A stretch of 64,000 nt of DNA, taken from contig CM066296.1 in assembly GCA_033816765.1 (NCBI GenBank), forward strand, positions 1,550,001 to 1,614,000. Reading direction: 5' to 3'. The notes under the pieces were generated by a model. That model did no database searches. It saw nothing but the letters and a program-made list of their open reading frames with translations, and was not told where the DNA came from. Source of the stretch: Nothopassalora personata. Taxonomy: Eukaryota > Ascomycota > Dothideomycetes > Mycosphaerellales > Mycosphaerellaceae. This document shows, piece by piece, positions 34,888 through 46,978 of the stretch (its first letter is position 1; each line of letters opens with the position of its first letter). A program made the translations under genes and the position numbers.

Positions 34888-36005
34888 GCGTGGGGGAGAA
34901 GTCCCGGGTGAGTTGTGTTTCGCGGTTCGCAGTCCAGAGGAAGTGTTGCGACCTCCACGCAGGATCTACTGTAGGCATCCACGAGTGAGGTGTTTTGAGG
35001 TGTCGCGATGCCGCCGCAGCATGGCCCTTGGCGGCCGCTCCAGGCTGAGAGACTTCGGGCAGTCGCTTGTGCTTCGCTTCTATCCTGTACGCGTGGTACA
35101 GTATATCGATGGGCGCGGAGATGGAGAGTGGTGGAATGGATTCGCAATGCCGTGCCTGCGCCATTCGGTGGCGTTCCTCGGCGCTGACGAAGAAATGCAC
35201 GGGAGAAGAGCTGAAGTCGGGGGGGGGGGGGGGGATGGCTCATCTCCGCGGTCCGGCAAAGATATGGTTGCGTGCGGTTGGTCTCAGCCCACTCATCAGC
35301 CAGGGAATGCTCCTTATTAATCAAGGCTGGGTCAGCCCTACTGTACTGTACAGTATCGTCCTGCAGGATATCCTGCGCTTGCTTCACATCGCAGAAGGCA
35401 TCGGAAGAATGCCGAGTCCCTTGTGCCCCCTGATAATGCCCCACACTTCTTCTGAAAGGCAGCAGTGAAAGATGCTGTCCGGATGACTTCAAGAAGAAAC
35501 AGACGTGCTGTGCTGTGCTGTGCTGTAATCATGAAATGCTCAGACGTGCAGACGAGAGGCGTTTGGGTCGTCTTGCTCGGCCGAGGCTATTCTATATGTG
35601 TTCGTCCACGTTCACGGCAACGGACGTGTGTTGTTTCCTGGTCAGTAAGAAGAAGTTCGTTGCAGCACGACATTATTACTCTACTAGTATTACGCATCTC
35701 GGCGCGGCCATGATGACTGCCTATGTATCTAATAGGCGCCCTATCTTCTCTTGCATTCAAGCGAGCCCTCATCATGGGAACCCGACACAGCTAGAACTAA
35801 TAGAACTAAGCTGACGGAGCTCTTGTGCAAGCCTGCAATCAATTGAACTTTGAGAATCTCCCTCGTGATTTGCTGATGAGGACCACAGCGGCCTACGTCG
35901 GACGACCATTGCTTCAGACATATTGCTTGCACCCGCGGCCATGCTTGGCGCAATCGAACCCGATGTGCTTATACGTAGCTGCACGACACCTACTGTATAC
36001 AGTAA
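34888..36005. other. Intergenic with 16-base G run
   Basis: Promoter side of the kinase gene. A G homopolymer lies at 35219-35234 and a CTGTG repeat near 35507-35527. Open frames here look accidental. Confidence 0.55.
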
Positions 36006-36192
36006 GCAGCCCCCCCCCCCCCTAATTTGACTATTCCGATTGATCAAAGTGAATATCCGACCCCAAGTTTGCTACGGCTACAGGAAAGATATAGACGCTA
36101 TTAGCCCTCGCCGGGCGGGCAAGCGCATTTTGCAGTGCTAGAACTAGAGGGCTCATCAAATTTTGACTGATGACTAAGATTGGGGGCTGCCC
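36006..36192 (+). mobile_element. TIR element family, copy B
   Basis: Left GCAG, a C run, then TAATTTGACTATTCCGATTGATCAAAG. Right TCAAATTTTGACTGATGACT-AAGATTGGGGGCTGCCC. These are imperfect inversions of about 40 bp. The core GTTTGCTACGGCTACAGGAA followed by GCTATTAGCCCTCGCCGGGCGGGCA is nearly identical to copy C. The left C run (about 14 bases) is longer than the five C expected from the right terminus. Non-coding. Confidence 0.65.
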
Positions 36193-36225
36193 ATCGCCTC
36201 TCCGCACGACACGACCGACATTGTA

Positions 36226-36238
36226 AAGAGAGAGAGAC

Positions 36239-36270
<32 letters not shown>

Positions 36271-36271
36271 C
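36226..36271. repeat. GA-rich microsatellite
   Basis: AGAGAGAGACAGAGAGAGAC-type repeat running into pure AG, just beyond the right end of TIR copy B. Confidence 0.85.
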
Positions 36272-36766
36272 TTGATATGGCTAGAATGGTAGGTATAGCT
36301 GTCAGACAAAGACAGGGCTGGATCCAATCGTCGTCGGGCAAGAATATATACGATACCGGGTATCTCGCTAGCGTTCTTCGAATGAACTACCTTAGCGTAC
36401 TTTGTCGTTGCGTTGGCCGACGTTCTCCAGAAGGCGGAACTCCTGCTATCGCCCAGCATACATAGCGGACACCCTGTAGACCCCCCGTTTGCCTACCTGC
36501 GGTTCCCTTTAAACGAGAGCAGGCGTTAAGTATATCGAAGCATCTAGAGTATCGATTTGCAGAATTCCAAGGTCCGCCGTAGCTTATAAAGCCCTTACTA
36601 GCGTGCAAGAATATACACGAAATATATTACAAACGTGGTTTGAGAACCGTGCACGGCCTTGTTCGATTTGGCCAAGTCAACATGAGACAAGAAGATGGAA
36701 CCTGTCGCGACACCTTACATATGTAAACATGGTGAGTGCCTGTTCCTTTCACCACACTCGCTAGTA

Positions 36767-38463
36767 ATGTTCTTCCGTTCTCTCATCTTCGCTCTGCTGG
36801 GCCTGGCGCCAACAGCATATGCTGCTTTTGGATATACTGAATCATCGAAAAGCTTTGTTGTCGACGCAGGTTCCGCCGACACTCTCGTTGTTACCATCGA
36901 CAAGGCCAGTTGTGACGTGACTTCAATCGTCTATAGAGGCACCGAGATCCAGTCGAAAAAACAAGGTACACATATCGGCTCGGGCTTGGGCAAGGCGACA
37001 GTCTCCGCAGAGACTATTCAAGGTATTTTCAAACGTTGACCAGTCGATCTTCGCTAACGAGACCAGACAAATACGTCAAGGTCACATGCAAGACAGATAC
37101 ACTCACGCAGTACCTTGCCTTCGTGTCTGGTGACAGCCATGTCTATCTTGCTACCCACATCACGGCTGAGCCTACAATCGGCGAGCTGCGCTACATCGCA
37201 CGACTGGACCACTCCATCCTACCCTCAGAGTATCCATTCGGCAAGGTGTCCACGACACAGTCTAGCACATCTTTAGTCGAAGGGTCAGATGTCTTCGTCG
37301 TTGGTGGCGAAACGCGGAGCAAGTTCTACTCCTCACAGCGCTTCATTGATGATCAGGTACACTGCGTCTACGGCGATACTACCCACGCCTGCTTCGTGAA
37401 ACCTATGTCGGCATACGAGACATCATCAGGTGGGCCATTCCACAGGGACATCAACAGCAACAATAACGACGATTACACCTCCCTTACCTTCTACATGAAC
37501 TCCGGCCATGTCAAAACTGAAGAATTCCGCACAGGGCTCTACGGACCCTATGCCTTGACCTTCAGCAAGAATGGCGTCCCAAAGCTCGCAGATTTCGACT
37601 TCTCGTTCTTCGCCAATCTGGACATCGAAGGCTTTGTGGCAGCGTCTGGCCGCGGCTACGTGTCAGGCAAAGCCTCTGGTATTGGTAGTAACTTTCAGAC
37701 CGTCATATACTGGTTTAACGCCCAAGCACAGTACTGGGTCTACGCCTCCAGCAACGGAACCTTCACCTCCCCAGCCATGAAGCCTGGATCCTACACCATG
37801 AAGCTCTACCGCACCGAACTTGAAGTCGCATCCCAAAAAGTCACAGTCTCAGCCGGCTCAACAACAAGCAGCAACATCGCCAGCACGCTGTCAGAACCCT
37901 CCAAACCCCTCTTCACCATCGGCACCTGCGACGGCCAACCCACTGGTCTCCTCAACGCCGACCACCAACTCCGAATGCATCCGTCCGACTCCCGCATGTC
38001 GGACTGGTGCCCAGGAACCTTTACCGTCGGCACATCCTCCGACTCCAAATTCCCCATGGCTCTCTTCAAGGACGTCAACAGCCCCCAGGCCATCACTTTT
38101 AACCTTGACGACGCGAGTGCGGGTGCTACGCTCAGAATCAGGACTACTTTGGCGTTTGGAAGTGCGAGGCCGCAGGTCACGGTCGGTAAGTGGACGAACT
38201 CGACTGCGGCGTCGCCGACGAAGATTGATAGTCGGGGTGTTACGAGAGGCGCGTACAGGGGCTATGGTGAGAGCTATGACTTTCCGGTGCCAAAGGCGAA
38301 CTTGGTGAGTGGGAGTAATACGATTGAGATCAGCGTGCTCTCTGGGAACAGCGGGGAGAAGTATTTGAGTCCGAACTTTGTAAGTGTTGCCCTTTTTCGT
38401 GATGTTGAAGTGCGTGCTGACTGTAGTGGTCAGATCGTGGACTGTATTGAATTTTTCAGATAG
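36767..38463 (+). CDS. Secreted rhamnogalacturonan lyase (polysaccharide lyase family 4)
   Basis: Three exons, 36767-37022, 37067-38379 and 38434-38463, give 532 residues; introns are 44 and 54 bp. It cleaves the rhamnose-galacturonate backbone of pectin's hairy regions by beta-elimination outside the cell. The N-terminus is a signal peptide (MFFRSLIFALLGLAPTAYA). PL4 features: VKVTCKTDTLTQYLAF, THITAEPTIGELRYIARL, the catalytic-type Lys in RSKFYSSQRFIDD and the His in GGPFHRDINSNN, then the fibronectin-like (PGSYTMKLYRTEL) and C-terminal carbohydrate-binding-like domains. The tiny third exon restores the family terminus SPNF-IVDCIEFF. An upstream in-frame ATG at 36695 would bury the signal peptide, so 36767 is preferred. 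It implies growth on plant cell walls. Confidence 0.9.
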
Positions 38464-38724
38464 ACACTGCATCGCATCGGCCGCCGTTGTGTCCAACCCT
38501 TGCGTAATCCTAGCAGTGCAGCTCGTTATACCTTTCACTCACCTTTCTACGGCGTCTTACCAGAGCGACACCAACAGCAGCAACGATGAGGTATTTTTGG
38601 AAGCTCACGACAACATTACCGCGAAGTTGCTATATCCTGGCTTAAGTGCTCTGAGCACCTTCGATACATGGAGTGTACTTGAAGCGAGGCGCGCACGCTC
38701 TCCCTTCATCCCGATAAGGCGTCT

Positions 38725-38991
38725 CTACGCCACAGTGCGGCCATCGTGGCGATCAAGAGGTAGTTGTAACAGCCACATCTTTGATCGGAAGCCGCTGGTG
38801 GATCCTGAATTATTTCGAAGATATTGCTCGAAACCAATAACCAATAACCATCCCTGTCCACCGACCTGCAGCTTCTTCATCTCCCGCGCGACCTTTTCGT
38901 CCGTTCGAACGGCATGCTTGTAACCGTGACCATTCCTCTTCCTCTTTTGCACGGCTGCCTCACCACTACCATTTGAGACGGTGTTCGCCAT
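38725..38991 (-). CDS. Possible small basic protein, unrecognised
   Basis: A frame of 88 residues. The first 42 are lysine- and arginine-rich and look protein-like (KRKRNGHGYKHAVRTDEKVA); the rest looks like read-through past a possible donor (CAG|GTCGGT). It may be the first exon of a small gene or nothing. No domain recognised. Confidence 0.22.
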   Translation of the reverse strand: MANTVSNGSGEAAVQKRKRNGHGYKHAVRTDEKVAREMKKLQVGGQGWLLVIGFEQYLRNNSGSTSGFRSKMWLLQLPLDRHDGRTVA

Positions 38992-38994
38992 CAT

Positions 38995-39601
38995 CGAAAG
39001 CTTTCTGGACTTCAGACGAATAGCAAATTTGCTTTAGCCATCGTCGCTATGATAGCGTAGACATCTGCTGACATCTGCGAATGGTGCTTAGCCTGTTCTC
39101 AGAGATGGTTCGGAGGGGTGGTTTCTGGATGTGGCCCAGAACCTTCGGGCTCGCTGAATGGAGATCAGCAGCTCGATTGGAGAATGGCGAGAAGAAAGCT
39201 CACAATTGCGGTGCTGGACGAATCAGAGATCTCGGGCGAGGTTCTTGCGCTTGTGCTTGCGCTTGCGTCTGACCTGTGCTGAAGAAAGACACATCTGGAC
39301 TTGATCCCACTAGCTCTTGGCTCGAGGTCTGGTAATGATGAGCTCTTAGGTGGCCTCAGAGCATACTTGCTTACATGGGGGCTTGGGCCCTGCAGGTTCT
39401 GGAAGTCGCATGGCCGAGCTAAAATCAGAGAGTGGCAATTGTCCTCCAGCGAGTGCTTGTCTCATGATGAGTTGAGTCACGTCGATACAAGCCGTCGTCT
39501 CCACTGCTCATGCCGACCTCCCGACGAACTTCGATCGCTTGCTCTGCAGGTCTCTTGAAATCATGCTCGAGCACCCTCCCCACCCTCACTCCACCACCAC
39601 A
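38995..39601. other. Intergenic, nothing recognised
   Basis: 3' flank of the PLP decarboxylase. No supported gene. Confidence 0.45.
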
Positions 39602-41248
39602 TCACAACCCAAGAACCTCCCCAACCTCCTCAACAGCCTCCACCAACCCCTCCACCGTCTCCCTCCTCGTCTGCCCATTAACCACCACCCTCAAAAACCT
39701 CCCTTCCACCCCCGGCGCAAAATCCACCATGAACCCCTTCCCGATCAAACCCTTCGAAATCTCCGCAGTAATCTTACAATTCCTCTCCGCCTCCGCCTCC
39801 TTCTTATAATAAAAGCAAACCTGCAAACACGGCGGCGGCCTCTCCGACACGAGGGAAAACTTTTCGCTCGAGGCGATCAAATTTGCCAAATGCGCTGCTA
39901 CGTCGAAGGCGTGGTTGATGTAGGATGTGAAGCCGGAGGTGCCGTAGTAGACCCAGCTCAAGGCGAGTTTGAGAGCGTCCCCGCGTCGACCGCATTGGGG
40001 TGTGAGGTCTGCGAGGTCCCAGAATTCGTGGGCTTGGTCTTCTGCGACCGGCGAATGTTCGGTGGCGGCTCCGCTATTGCGGATATCGGTGTCGGTGTCT
40101 TCGGCGGCGTGGAAGAGGTAGCCGGCGGGGAGGGTCATGGCTTTGTGGAATTGGCGGAGGTCTTTGCCGATGAGGAAGGAACAGGTTAAGGGGACGTTGA
40201 GCATTTTGTGCGGACAGATGGAGAGGGAGTCTGCTTTTTCGATCCCGTGGAGTTTGTGGCGTTGTTCGGGGCTGAAGACGATGGAGCCGCCCCAGGATCC
40301 GTCGACGTGGAGCCAGAGGTTGTGTTTCTTGGCTACGGAGGCTATGGCGTTGATTGGGTCGAAGGACCCGAGGACGGTGGTGCCTGCTGTTGCGTTGACG
40401 TAGAAGGGGGTTTCGCCGTTGTCTTTTGCTTTCTGGATTGCTGCGTCGAGGGCGTCGGGTCGCATACAGCCTCTTTCGTCGACGTCGACGGCTCGTACTG
40501 CGTGTGATCCAAAGCCGAACATTTGGGCGGCCTTCTCGACGCTGTAGTGTCCGTGAGCTGAGGTGAAGAGCACGAAGCGTCGAAGGCCATTGCCTTCAGT
40601 CTTCGTTTCCGGATAGAGATTGTTCCTTGCAATTACCATGGAAGATTGGTTGGCAGCACTGCCACCCGGCTGCGTGACACCTCCAGCGTTAGGTTCGTCG
40701 AAGCCGAACATCGAAGCAAGGGCACGTCCAGTCTGCTTCTCGATGATTGTCAAAGCGGGCGAGACCTGGTAGACATGGACGTTGGTGTTCAGCGAGCTCA
40801 GTAACATATCGGCGGCAAGCCCAACTGGCGTTGTCGCGGCATACAGCTTGTCAAGAAAGCCTTGATCCCAGACGTTGACGCTGTATTGCAAGGTCTTCTT
40901 GGCCATCTCGATGAGGCCATCTCTGCCCAAGCCTTCTTCCGGCAGAACAAAGCCAACTAGCTTGTGAAGCTCCTTGGGTGAATGCTGATCAAGCAGTACA
41001 GACCTGGGACCTCCTACCGGCTGGTCGAGATTGAGAACTTGGAGCTTTGATGTGGCATCGTCGTCCGAAGATTGGATTAAGGAAGTCACGAGCTGCTGAA
41101 CGGCAGTGAGCAGCTACCATGCAGTCAGCCATGTCGAAGATGTGTCATGTCATGGCGTACACCTTACCTCTTCCGCCTCTTTAGCACGATGCAGCGGTTG
41201 TGTTCCACTCGCATCTGTCTTGGAGGGCGCTCGCCTGTGAGCAGTCAT
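39602..41248 (-). CDS. Group II PLP-dependent amino-acid decarboxylase (glutamate decarboxylase-like)
   Basis: Two exons, 41168-41248 and 39602-41113, with a 54-bp intron, giving 530 residues. Exon 1 supplies the only sensible ATG; the long exon alone has no ATG near its conserved start. Cytosolic enzyme of the GAD/cysteine-sulfinate/aromatic decarboxylase group; the substrate cannot be assigned. Features: the N-terminal TPVGLAADMLLSSLNTNVHV block, the PLP phosphate loop GGSAANQSSM, the stacking residue region SAHGHYSVEKAA, HVDGSWGG with the PLP-nitrogen Asp, and Schiff-base Lys in SICPHKMLNVPL. A C-terminal small domain follows (FYYKKEAEAERN). It lies 227 bp from nop9 on the same strand; no functional link. 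Confidence 0.87.
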
Positions 41249-41475
41249 GATAGCTACGTCCAGCCGCAATGATGGAAGCGGGAGGGAGAAAAATGGTTCG
41301 TGGCGTTGTGTGGCTGTTAGAGAAGTGTTACGACTTATGGCAGAAAATTAGAAGCCACTATGATGCCATTCTTCGATCTTTAGCGGCCATCGGATCTGGG
41401 GTAGAAGATCTCCACTTGATCCGATTGCGATATGTCAGCCGAGGCTCTCAGGCTGTCGTGTCTTTCGTGTCTGCT

Positions 41476-43711
41476 TCAACCAGACGCAGTGGCTGTAGCA
41501 GGTCGTGATGGCCCAGCAGCACTCCTATTGCTCGACGTGCTGCCTGTCCTAGGTTCCCTTTGCTCCCTCTTCGCCTTGTTCTGGGCATGGCGCTCGCGAG
41601 CCAGCTGCAACGGCGTCTTCTTATCGTTCGGCTCGTTGTCCTTGGTCTGATCCAGCTCATCAAAGTCTTGAAAGCCGTCATTGCTGGCTTTGATCTTGCT
41701 CTGCCTGACCCATTCCGATCTCCTGCGCTTGTACATGTCCATCTTCCAATTCTTCCACACAGCTCTTCCATACGGCGAGTTTCGTAATGTTGCCTCATTC
41801 TCTGCTAGCTCTTCTGCGATACGCTCCCTAATGAACGCCAGACCGTGGGTCCCCTCCCAGATACAATCGACGACGTGCGAGGCGGACTTGTCAAGTGCCA
41901 TATCGCCCATGGTGCCATAGAACTGTTGGATCAATTTTCGACGGGTGATCATGGAGGAGTTTTTCGTGGTCAAGGCTTGTTGCAGAGTGCGGGTCACGAT
42001 ATGATCGTTGGCCATCGTAAGTAGAAGGGACGGCTCGAGGTTTACCAGGGAGTCGAGGATCAACGAGCTGAGTGAGCCAGGCACAATGAGCATAGCTTGC
42101 GCAAGGATGTTAAAGTGGACTTTGGTTGGTTCGGTCGGTCTCGCGAGATAGGATGCAGCATCGGCGTTGCTCGTGCTCGCGTTCCCGTTGACTCGTGGTG
42201 GCTGGTTGGGATCCGTATCTGGTCTCGCGTCCAGCTTAAGCAACTTCGTGACGTCGAATCCGTTATCGCCTTGGTACATCTGATCGATTTGTGCAGCAAT
42301 GGCCTGGGTGTCGATGTCTCGCACCGCGCAGCGTTCGATGAGGGTTCGGGTCAGGCTCGTCCAGTTCTTTTCCAGCAGGCTCGGAAGCACAGGACAGAGC
42401 ACTTCGTGAGCCTCCATTAGGTCATTGTATCCTAAGCGTTCGATGATGCGGCAGTCCACATAAGTACCCATTTCGTTGCGCGCATAGGATGCCAGCCGCT
42501 CCTTGAACATGCTGTTGTAGAGCGCCTTGAAGACCTTCGCCGGCGCACACTCGATGATCTTCTCCACGAGATGTGAGCCGACCGGGTCGTACACCATGCC
42601 GCTGAGGAATGCAGCGCTTCCACAATCCGCGGTGAATGGCTCGTCCGGTAGGAGGGTCTTGATGATCGATCGCTCGTCCTTCGCCCTGGACTTACCGAAC
42701 TGCGTGAGCTCAAGACTCAGCAAGAGCTGCAGTGTAGGGTTAGCATTTGTGTGCGTGGCCAGAGCTCGTAATTTGTCGGTGTCCAGTCCTGCCATGCTGT
42801 CGCTGATCAACTTCTCCAGCGCTGTCGAGAATGACGTTGGCACTGGTCGGTCTCTCACCTCCGTCTTGATGTTTGGCTTCGGTCCGCCTGACACAGTCAC
42901 GCCTTCCTTCCGTTTGCTTTGTAGAAGCCCTTTGAGCGATTCGGTAGAGGTGGGTTTGCCGGCAAGAACCAGTAGAAGAATACGCAGAGCATGAGAGGCA
43001 TATCGATCGGTCAGTAGGAAGCCCACGTTGCCTTCCAGCTCGGCGAGTGTGTGCAAGAAGAGGTTCTCCATCGAGACGTAGACATGGTTGACATTGTCGC
43101 CATCCTTGTGATCCTGAGCTTTGGGAGCACCTGCACGAAGCTCTTCACTGACGTGTGGAGCAGCATGAGCAAAGAGAGTCTCGCAGCAGTGAGAAGCGAA
43201 GCGATGTGACATGAGGTGTACGAAGCTGTAGTCGTTAGCGCTGGTCACCGAGTAGGAAAATACCGAGTACGCACTTGCCACTGAACTTTTGGAACAAGTT
43301 CTTGAGCTGAGGTCCCGTCGAGATGCTGATCAGACGTTCCATGAAGCGTGAGCAAGATTGGCTCTGGGCGATCTTCAGCTCTTTGCCGTCAGCTTCTCTC
43401 CAGACACTCTCGAGCCATTGCAACCTATCCTCCGAGGTCTCGAATTCATTGCGTTCCAGGATTGCATCGGCCGACTTGAAGTACGCCTGTTCCTCTTCAT
43501 CCAGCATACCGAAGAAGGCTCCCTCGGTGGGCGGATAGGCGGCGGACATGTCCTCGTCCCGGACGTCAGGTGGAACAAGGTCTTGTTGCTGTCTCTCTTC
43601 GGCCTCGGCAGACTTGTGCCTCTTGGAGCTGCCTTGGACGGGGTCCTCGGGGTCGTCTTCATGATGCTTCCTCTTCATGCGCCTTCCGCGCTTTTGAAGT
43701 GCTTTGGGCAT
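41476..43711 (-). CDS. nop9: Nop9, nucleolar Pumilio-repeat pre-rRNA processing factor
   Basis: Two exons, 43275-43711 and 41476-43225, with a 49-bp intron (donor GTGCGT, acceptor TACAG), giving 728 residues. Nop9 is a C-shaped Pumilio-like protein that binds 20S pre-rRNA near site D and times 18S maturation. Support: a basic N-terminus (KRGRRMKRKHHEDD), the conserved opening AFFGMLDEEEQAYFKSADAI and GKELKIAQSQSCSRFMERLI, with splicing joining KFSGN to FVHLMSHRFASHCCETLF as the family requires. Repeats recur downstream (GSHLVEKIIECA, YGRAVWKNW) and the tail is basic and low-complexity. Length is normal for fungal Nop9. Confidence 0.9.
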
Positions 43712-44907
43712 ATCTCAAGTGGTGTGAGACGGCACAACGCGTGCGCGGCGACTTGATTGCAAGCACAAGATGTCTGTGCAAAGGGGTGTGCAATCGGACG
43801 AACAGAAGAGGGGGAGAGGTCCCCGATGGTGTGTATTGTGTATGGAGGAGTGGCGAGAGGTTGCAGCATGTGCAGATGAGATGATGCAGGCAGAATGGTG
43901 AAGCAGCTGTGTGCATGCACACCCACCGAAAAAGCTGTTCAGATCTCGGGCGGGACAGCGCTAGACTAGAACTGATCGAACTAACGCGATCGGAGAAAAC
44001 ACGATCTCATCTTGCACAAATCAACTCGTCAGGGATTGCTGCATCTGTGCAACGTCAGTGGCGGGCCGCGTGAACAAGGTTGCCGGCAAGCACCAAGCGG
44101 AGAGCGGGGGGGGGGGCTGGGGGGGGGGGGGGGCCAGTCCGCTTTTAGTTTTGCCGAGTCCATAGATGCGAATCGAACTTCCGGAGAGTTTAGTTAGAGA
44201 TGAGATTTATGTGATGATATCAGCTTTCTTTGAAACAGGTAGTTCGGTAGTTCTGGCGTGCGGGAGTCGCGCACAGCAGGCGATATTGGACACAGCATGA
44301 GGTCACAACGAAAGCGCGCGCCCCTCGCGTATCGTTGCCATATGCACCTACCTGTTGACTGCTTAGTGGCACAAGTCGGCACAACATCACGGCCCCAAAC
44401 GCCATGCAGATCGAGCTCCAACACACCAATAAGCTCCACGTGCTCGACGCTGGCCCGCCCCGCTCCGCTCACAGCCCCCCACCTAACGCTCAGCCTGATT
44501 TTCCATTCCTGTCATCCAACTGATCTGGACTCCACTTCATAAAGGCTTCACTCTGCCGAGTGCGCATCAGAAACGCGCTTTTCAGTCCAACTGGTAGGTG
44601 GCCGTTGCAGGTTTCGCGGTATGGCTCCACTCATGCTCGACCTTGAACCCTTGCCCACCGGCACCAGGCCTTGCTCAAGGACCCTCACAGCCTCGAGCGA
44701 ACAGAGCCGACTAGGACCCGGTGATACAAGACGCCGTGCTTGACGTGCCCTGAGCCTCGTATAAGATCGTTCGCGTGGTTCAGGATTTGAGACATAACGG
44801 TTCATCTCCCTGCCTCACAGATTCGTGCAAAGATAAAGTCCTCCCCACCACGCCCTTATGCGTCAAATCGCACAGGCATTGCACTGCCGTACCACCCAGC
44901 TACAATC
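43712..44907. other. Intergenic with paired G homopolymers
   Basis: The region between the start codons of nop9 (minus) and the 4-TM gene (plus), so it carries both promoters. Two G runs, 11 bases at 44106-44116 and 15 bases at 44119-44133, are separated by CT. No gene supported. Confidence 0.55.
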
Positions 44908-45736
44908 ATGGCCATCTTAGCACCCTGGAAAGGTTACCTTCGGGCCGCTATGCCCATCATCTCGTTCCTTATCCTGGCGAATGCAGCTCTCGTCCTCACA
45001 TTCTCCATCTTCAACGCCGCCACCCTCGATCTGTACGCCCACGGGCTCGCCCATGAGATCCACGATAGTGCTCCTCGGATCAGAGCGTGAGTGCCCGAAG
45101 CACATCATCTGAACAGAACAAGCACTGACAGACGTCAGGCAACTGGTCTTTTTCTGGTGCACTATACCCTTCTTGCTTGTCGTTGCAGCTGCATGCGAGA
45201 CCTACGCCTTGTACTCGAATAACCTGCGACCCTTGGTGTGCTTGGTGACATCGACGACAGCCATCGGGATTTGGGTGGCGCAGCTCGCGCTTTGGTCAAT
45301 TTGTCTGTCTTCTCTCACATCCTACGACGAAGAATTCTGCCCAGTACCCGTCATCTGGTCGAAGCACTATCCGGGCTGGAACAAAGGGAGTCCACAAGGA
45401 GCAGCGTGGGCGGTGCTGCCCATCTTCATCTGGTAGGGAATCCTCTATCGCGTCCTGATGCTACCAATCCTGACCGTCCGCAGCTACATCGTCAAAATCG
45501 GCTTCGCAGCCAGCATTTTTAGGCGACAAAGAAGAACTTCATTCCGCAAGTCAGATCTACGAGGTTCATGGGCTACGAAGCTGGAAGTGGAGGAGTTACG
45601 ATCGGAAGTACGCTCCACACGAGTGGCGTCGGCAGAACACGACTTGCTTGAGGAAGAACTTGAGGGGAGGAGGGACAGTTATCAGGATGTGCGGCTATCG
45701 GCCGACCTTAGCAGTATGGGTCATAGAAATTATTGA
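44908..45736 (+). CDS. Four-helix membrane protein, MARVEL-like topology
   Basis: Three exons, 44908-45086, 45139-45432 and 45484-45736, with 52- and 51-bp introns, give 241 residues in one frame. Four hydrophobic helices are evident: about 15-36 (PIISFLILANAALVLTFSIF), 65-86 (FFWCTIPFLLVVAAACETYA), 98-122 (VCLVTSTTAIGIWVAQLALW) and 148-170 (WAVLPIFICYIVKIGFAASI, which spans the second splice). A charged cytosolic tail of about 70 residues follows. This topology suits fungal MARVEL-like proteins of the plasma membrane, but I cannot name the family. The splices keep two helices intact, which argues the model is right. Confidence 0.65.
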
Positions 45737-46011
45737 ATATCATGGACGTTAAGGAATCAGTTCTTATAAGTCATTGACCAAGTGTATTGCAGATACAGCA
45801 CGCGACGTCCGTGGACTGTGCTCGAACTTGTACAAGATGGCCGGGTCGCCAGGTCGCCATGTCGTCAAACCGGTTGATCGCGCCTCCCTCACAGATTTAT
45901 CCAACTCAACTTCTTCGACCTCACTTCACTTCACCTCCTCCCATCCACCCCTCCACCTCCACCATACACCCCTGTAGGCTACGCAGCGCGCCAACAACGC
46001 CAACAATGCCA

Positions 46012-46365
46012 TCATCCCTCCGGTCCCGCGCCCTTCTCTAAACCACCATCACCACCCCTTCCTGCCCTTCCACCCAATCCCACAAACCTCTCCTCGCCAT
46101 CCGTCGCCCGCGCCAGGGACGCCGTCCTCCTCAAAGACCACGACCAAGACTCCGATTTCTGCGACTCCACCACCACCACCTCCTCCTCCTCCGTCTTCAA
46201 AATAGATCTCCGCCACGTCTGCGAAATTTCTCGCAATCTGCCTTTCACACCCCGCCTCTCGAGCGAGTTCGACTTCTTCTTCTTCGGGCCGCTGAGAGTC
46301 TTTGCTGGCGCTGTCGTTATCTGATATGGAGGTGGAGATGGAGATGAATATGCCACTCTCCGCAT
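46012..46365 (-). CDS. Possible basic low-complexity protein, weak
   Basis: A 117-codon frame with GPKKKKSNSLERRGVKGRL and a Trp/Arg/Ser-rich middle looks more protein-like than the overlapping 115-codon frame, which ends in poly-Gly. No domain, and the pyrimidine-rich DNA biases all frames. Treat as a candidate only; an intron could join the two frames. Confidence 0.2.
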   Translation of the reverse strand: MRRVAYSSPSPPPYQITTAPAKTLSGPKKKKSNSLERRGVKGRLREISQTWRRSILKTEEEEVVVVESQKSESWSWSLRRTASLARATDGEERFVGLGGRAGRGGDGGLEKGAGPEG

Positions 46366-46978
46366 CTTCCGTCCTAGGCTCAGCGCTGCTGTTCAAGGTG
46401 TGTAGGACTAGACTTGATGAATACGCGAAATCGTCATTTTGGTTGGGAAGTTCTCAAGGATCGTAGCTCCTTCCTTCCTCCTGCTTTCCTTTCCTGCTCT
46501 TCCCCATTGCTCCCCCATTGCTCCCCCATTCCTCCCCTCGACATCATATCCTACCCTACCCTACCCTTCCTCCCAACACAGCCACCCCCAAGGCCAATCT
46601 TCACCACAGCAGCAGCGGCAACGTTCTAAAAATTGTCGATACAGAAGTAAAATGGTTATAGTACGATCTCACCCTGACACACGGGAGAGATTAAATAGAG
46701 AAGACTGTGGAAGTGATGGTAGACCGCGACGCGGATCGTCAAGACTCGGAGCGCGCATAAGCCGGGCCCAATTGTTGAAGATGTTGCGGCGCATATGGTG
46801 GTGGCAGATCTTTCGCTCAGAAGATGGACAGGACGGGACGGCATGACATGAATGGCTGGCACTTTCTTCGCACCGTGACTGGAATTTAAATGTACAGCTA
46901 GCTTTCGCCATGATACTTGCGCCATGCATTCCCCATCAATCATGAACAGTTCATGCTACAATTTGCATTGCAAGCTTT

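Noticed and set aside
39539..40403. Plus frames opposite the PLP decarboxylase
   Set aside because: Antisense shadows; the minus frame has all PLP motifs.
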